This document shows positions 63,783 through 64,000 of a stretch of DNA of 64,000 nucleotides, one piece after another. The stretch lies in NCBI GenBank assembly GCA_014529385.2, contig CM043958.1:81401525-81465524 (forward strand). Reading direction: 5' to 3'. How positions within the stretch are numbered: the first letter of the stretch is position 1; each line of letters opens with the position of its first letter. The position numbers and the translations under genes are program-made. The notes beneath the pieces were generated by a model, which saw only the letters and a program-made list of their open reading frames with translations, searched no databases and had not been told where the DNA came from. This DNA comes from Adiantum capillus-veneris (taxonomy: Eukaryota; Streptophyta; Polypodiopsida; Polypodiales; Pteridaceae).

Positions 63783-64000
63783 TCGTTCAGAGTACATGTT
63801 CTTTTTTTGGTAGCCAGAGGTACTGAGGCCTTGGATACTTTAGTTGGTTTTTCCTTTCCGATCGTGGCAGGGATCACACAGAGTGGACTCTGCATACATT
63901 ACTCGATTGGCTCGAGGTCCATGCTCTTGAGTTCTCGCACCACACGGGGGACCTAGGAGTGACAGACTTGTAACAGACTTTGGCCACTAGCCAAGTTCAG
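63783..64000 (+). pseudogene. Second LINE copy, ORF1 C-terminal fragment, runs off the window
   Basis: Plus-strand translation gives FRVHVLFL, ARGTEALDTL and GFSFP, then in a shifted frame TEW, LDWL, LEFSHHTGDLGVTD and QTLA. These match the ORF1 C-terminal region of the LINE at 42.97-49.70 kb (VHVLFLAARGTEALD, LEFSHHMGELGVTD). One frameshift and a TAA are present. It starts directly beside the LTR of element B. Confidence 0.75.

Overview
The window looks like nuclear DNA of a vascular land plant with a large, retroelement-rich genome. Evidence: a spliced gene for a plant-type 26S proteasome subunit RPN12, plant Ty1/copia and Ty3/gypsy retrotransposons, an L1-type LINE, a tRNA-related SINE-like repeat and many long (CT)n/(GA)n microsatellites. 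A fern or gymnosperm would fit the very long intron, but the sequence alone does not fix the species. There are no bacterial-type operons, CRISPR arrays or rRNA genes, and I found no tRNA gene.

Layout. 1-4465: intergenic, with microsatellites and one SINE-like copy. 4466-23313: a complete but degenerate Ty3/gypsy element on the minus strand (tRNA-Asp primer site, 5-bp target duplication CTACC), about 13.6 kb without its passenger. A complete but dead Ty1/copia element (10480-15697, plus strand, target duplication ATTGG) is nested in its reverse transcriptase. The gypsy element has an unusual coding plan: a ~550-residue N-terminal extension before Gag, four zinc knuckles, a protease-like domain with D-G-G-A before RT, and a second retropepsin-like segment with D-T-G-A after the integrase, followed by a 152-codon ORF. 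23314-28620: intergenic, with microsatellites.

28760-56871: five exons of RPN12 on the plus strand, joined by exact GT-AG junctions with consistent phases (221 codons; about 46 C-terminal residues missing, presumably beyond the window). Intron 1 is 26,881 bp and is a nest of retroelements: SINE-like copies, a copia fragment, a 3' LTR with a 74-bp minisatellite, a chromovirus deletion derivative (A, 33.6-37.9 kb), a second chromovirus remnant with a chromodomain (C, 38.7-41.6 kb), an L1 LINE with poly(A) and a 17-bp target duplication (42.97-49.70 kb, minus), a non-autonomous LTR element (50903-53651, minus), and repeated LTR/3' spacer units. The intron after exon 5 runs to the window end. It holds another LTR unit (58.2-59.8 kb), a minus-strand chromovirus deletion derivative (B, 60.2-63.8 kb) and the edge of a second LINE copy.

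How it works together. The only gene likely to serve the host is RPN12. Everything else is decaying selfish DNA in and beside it. Most lesions whose original base can be guessed are in-frame stops explained by C-to-T change at CG or CAG sites, as expected of methylated, silenced transposons; the chromovirus fragments also carry other kinds of lesion. The gypsy and copia LTR pairs each differ by about 2%, so the two insertions are of similar age.
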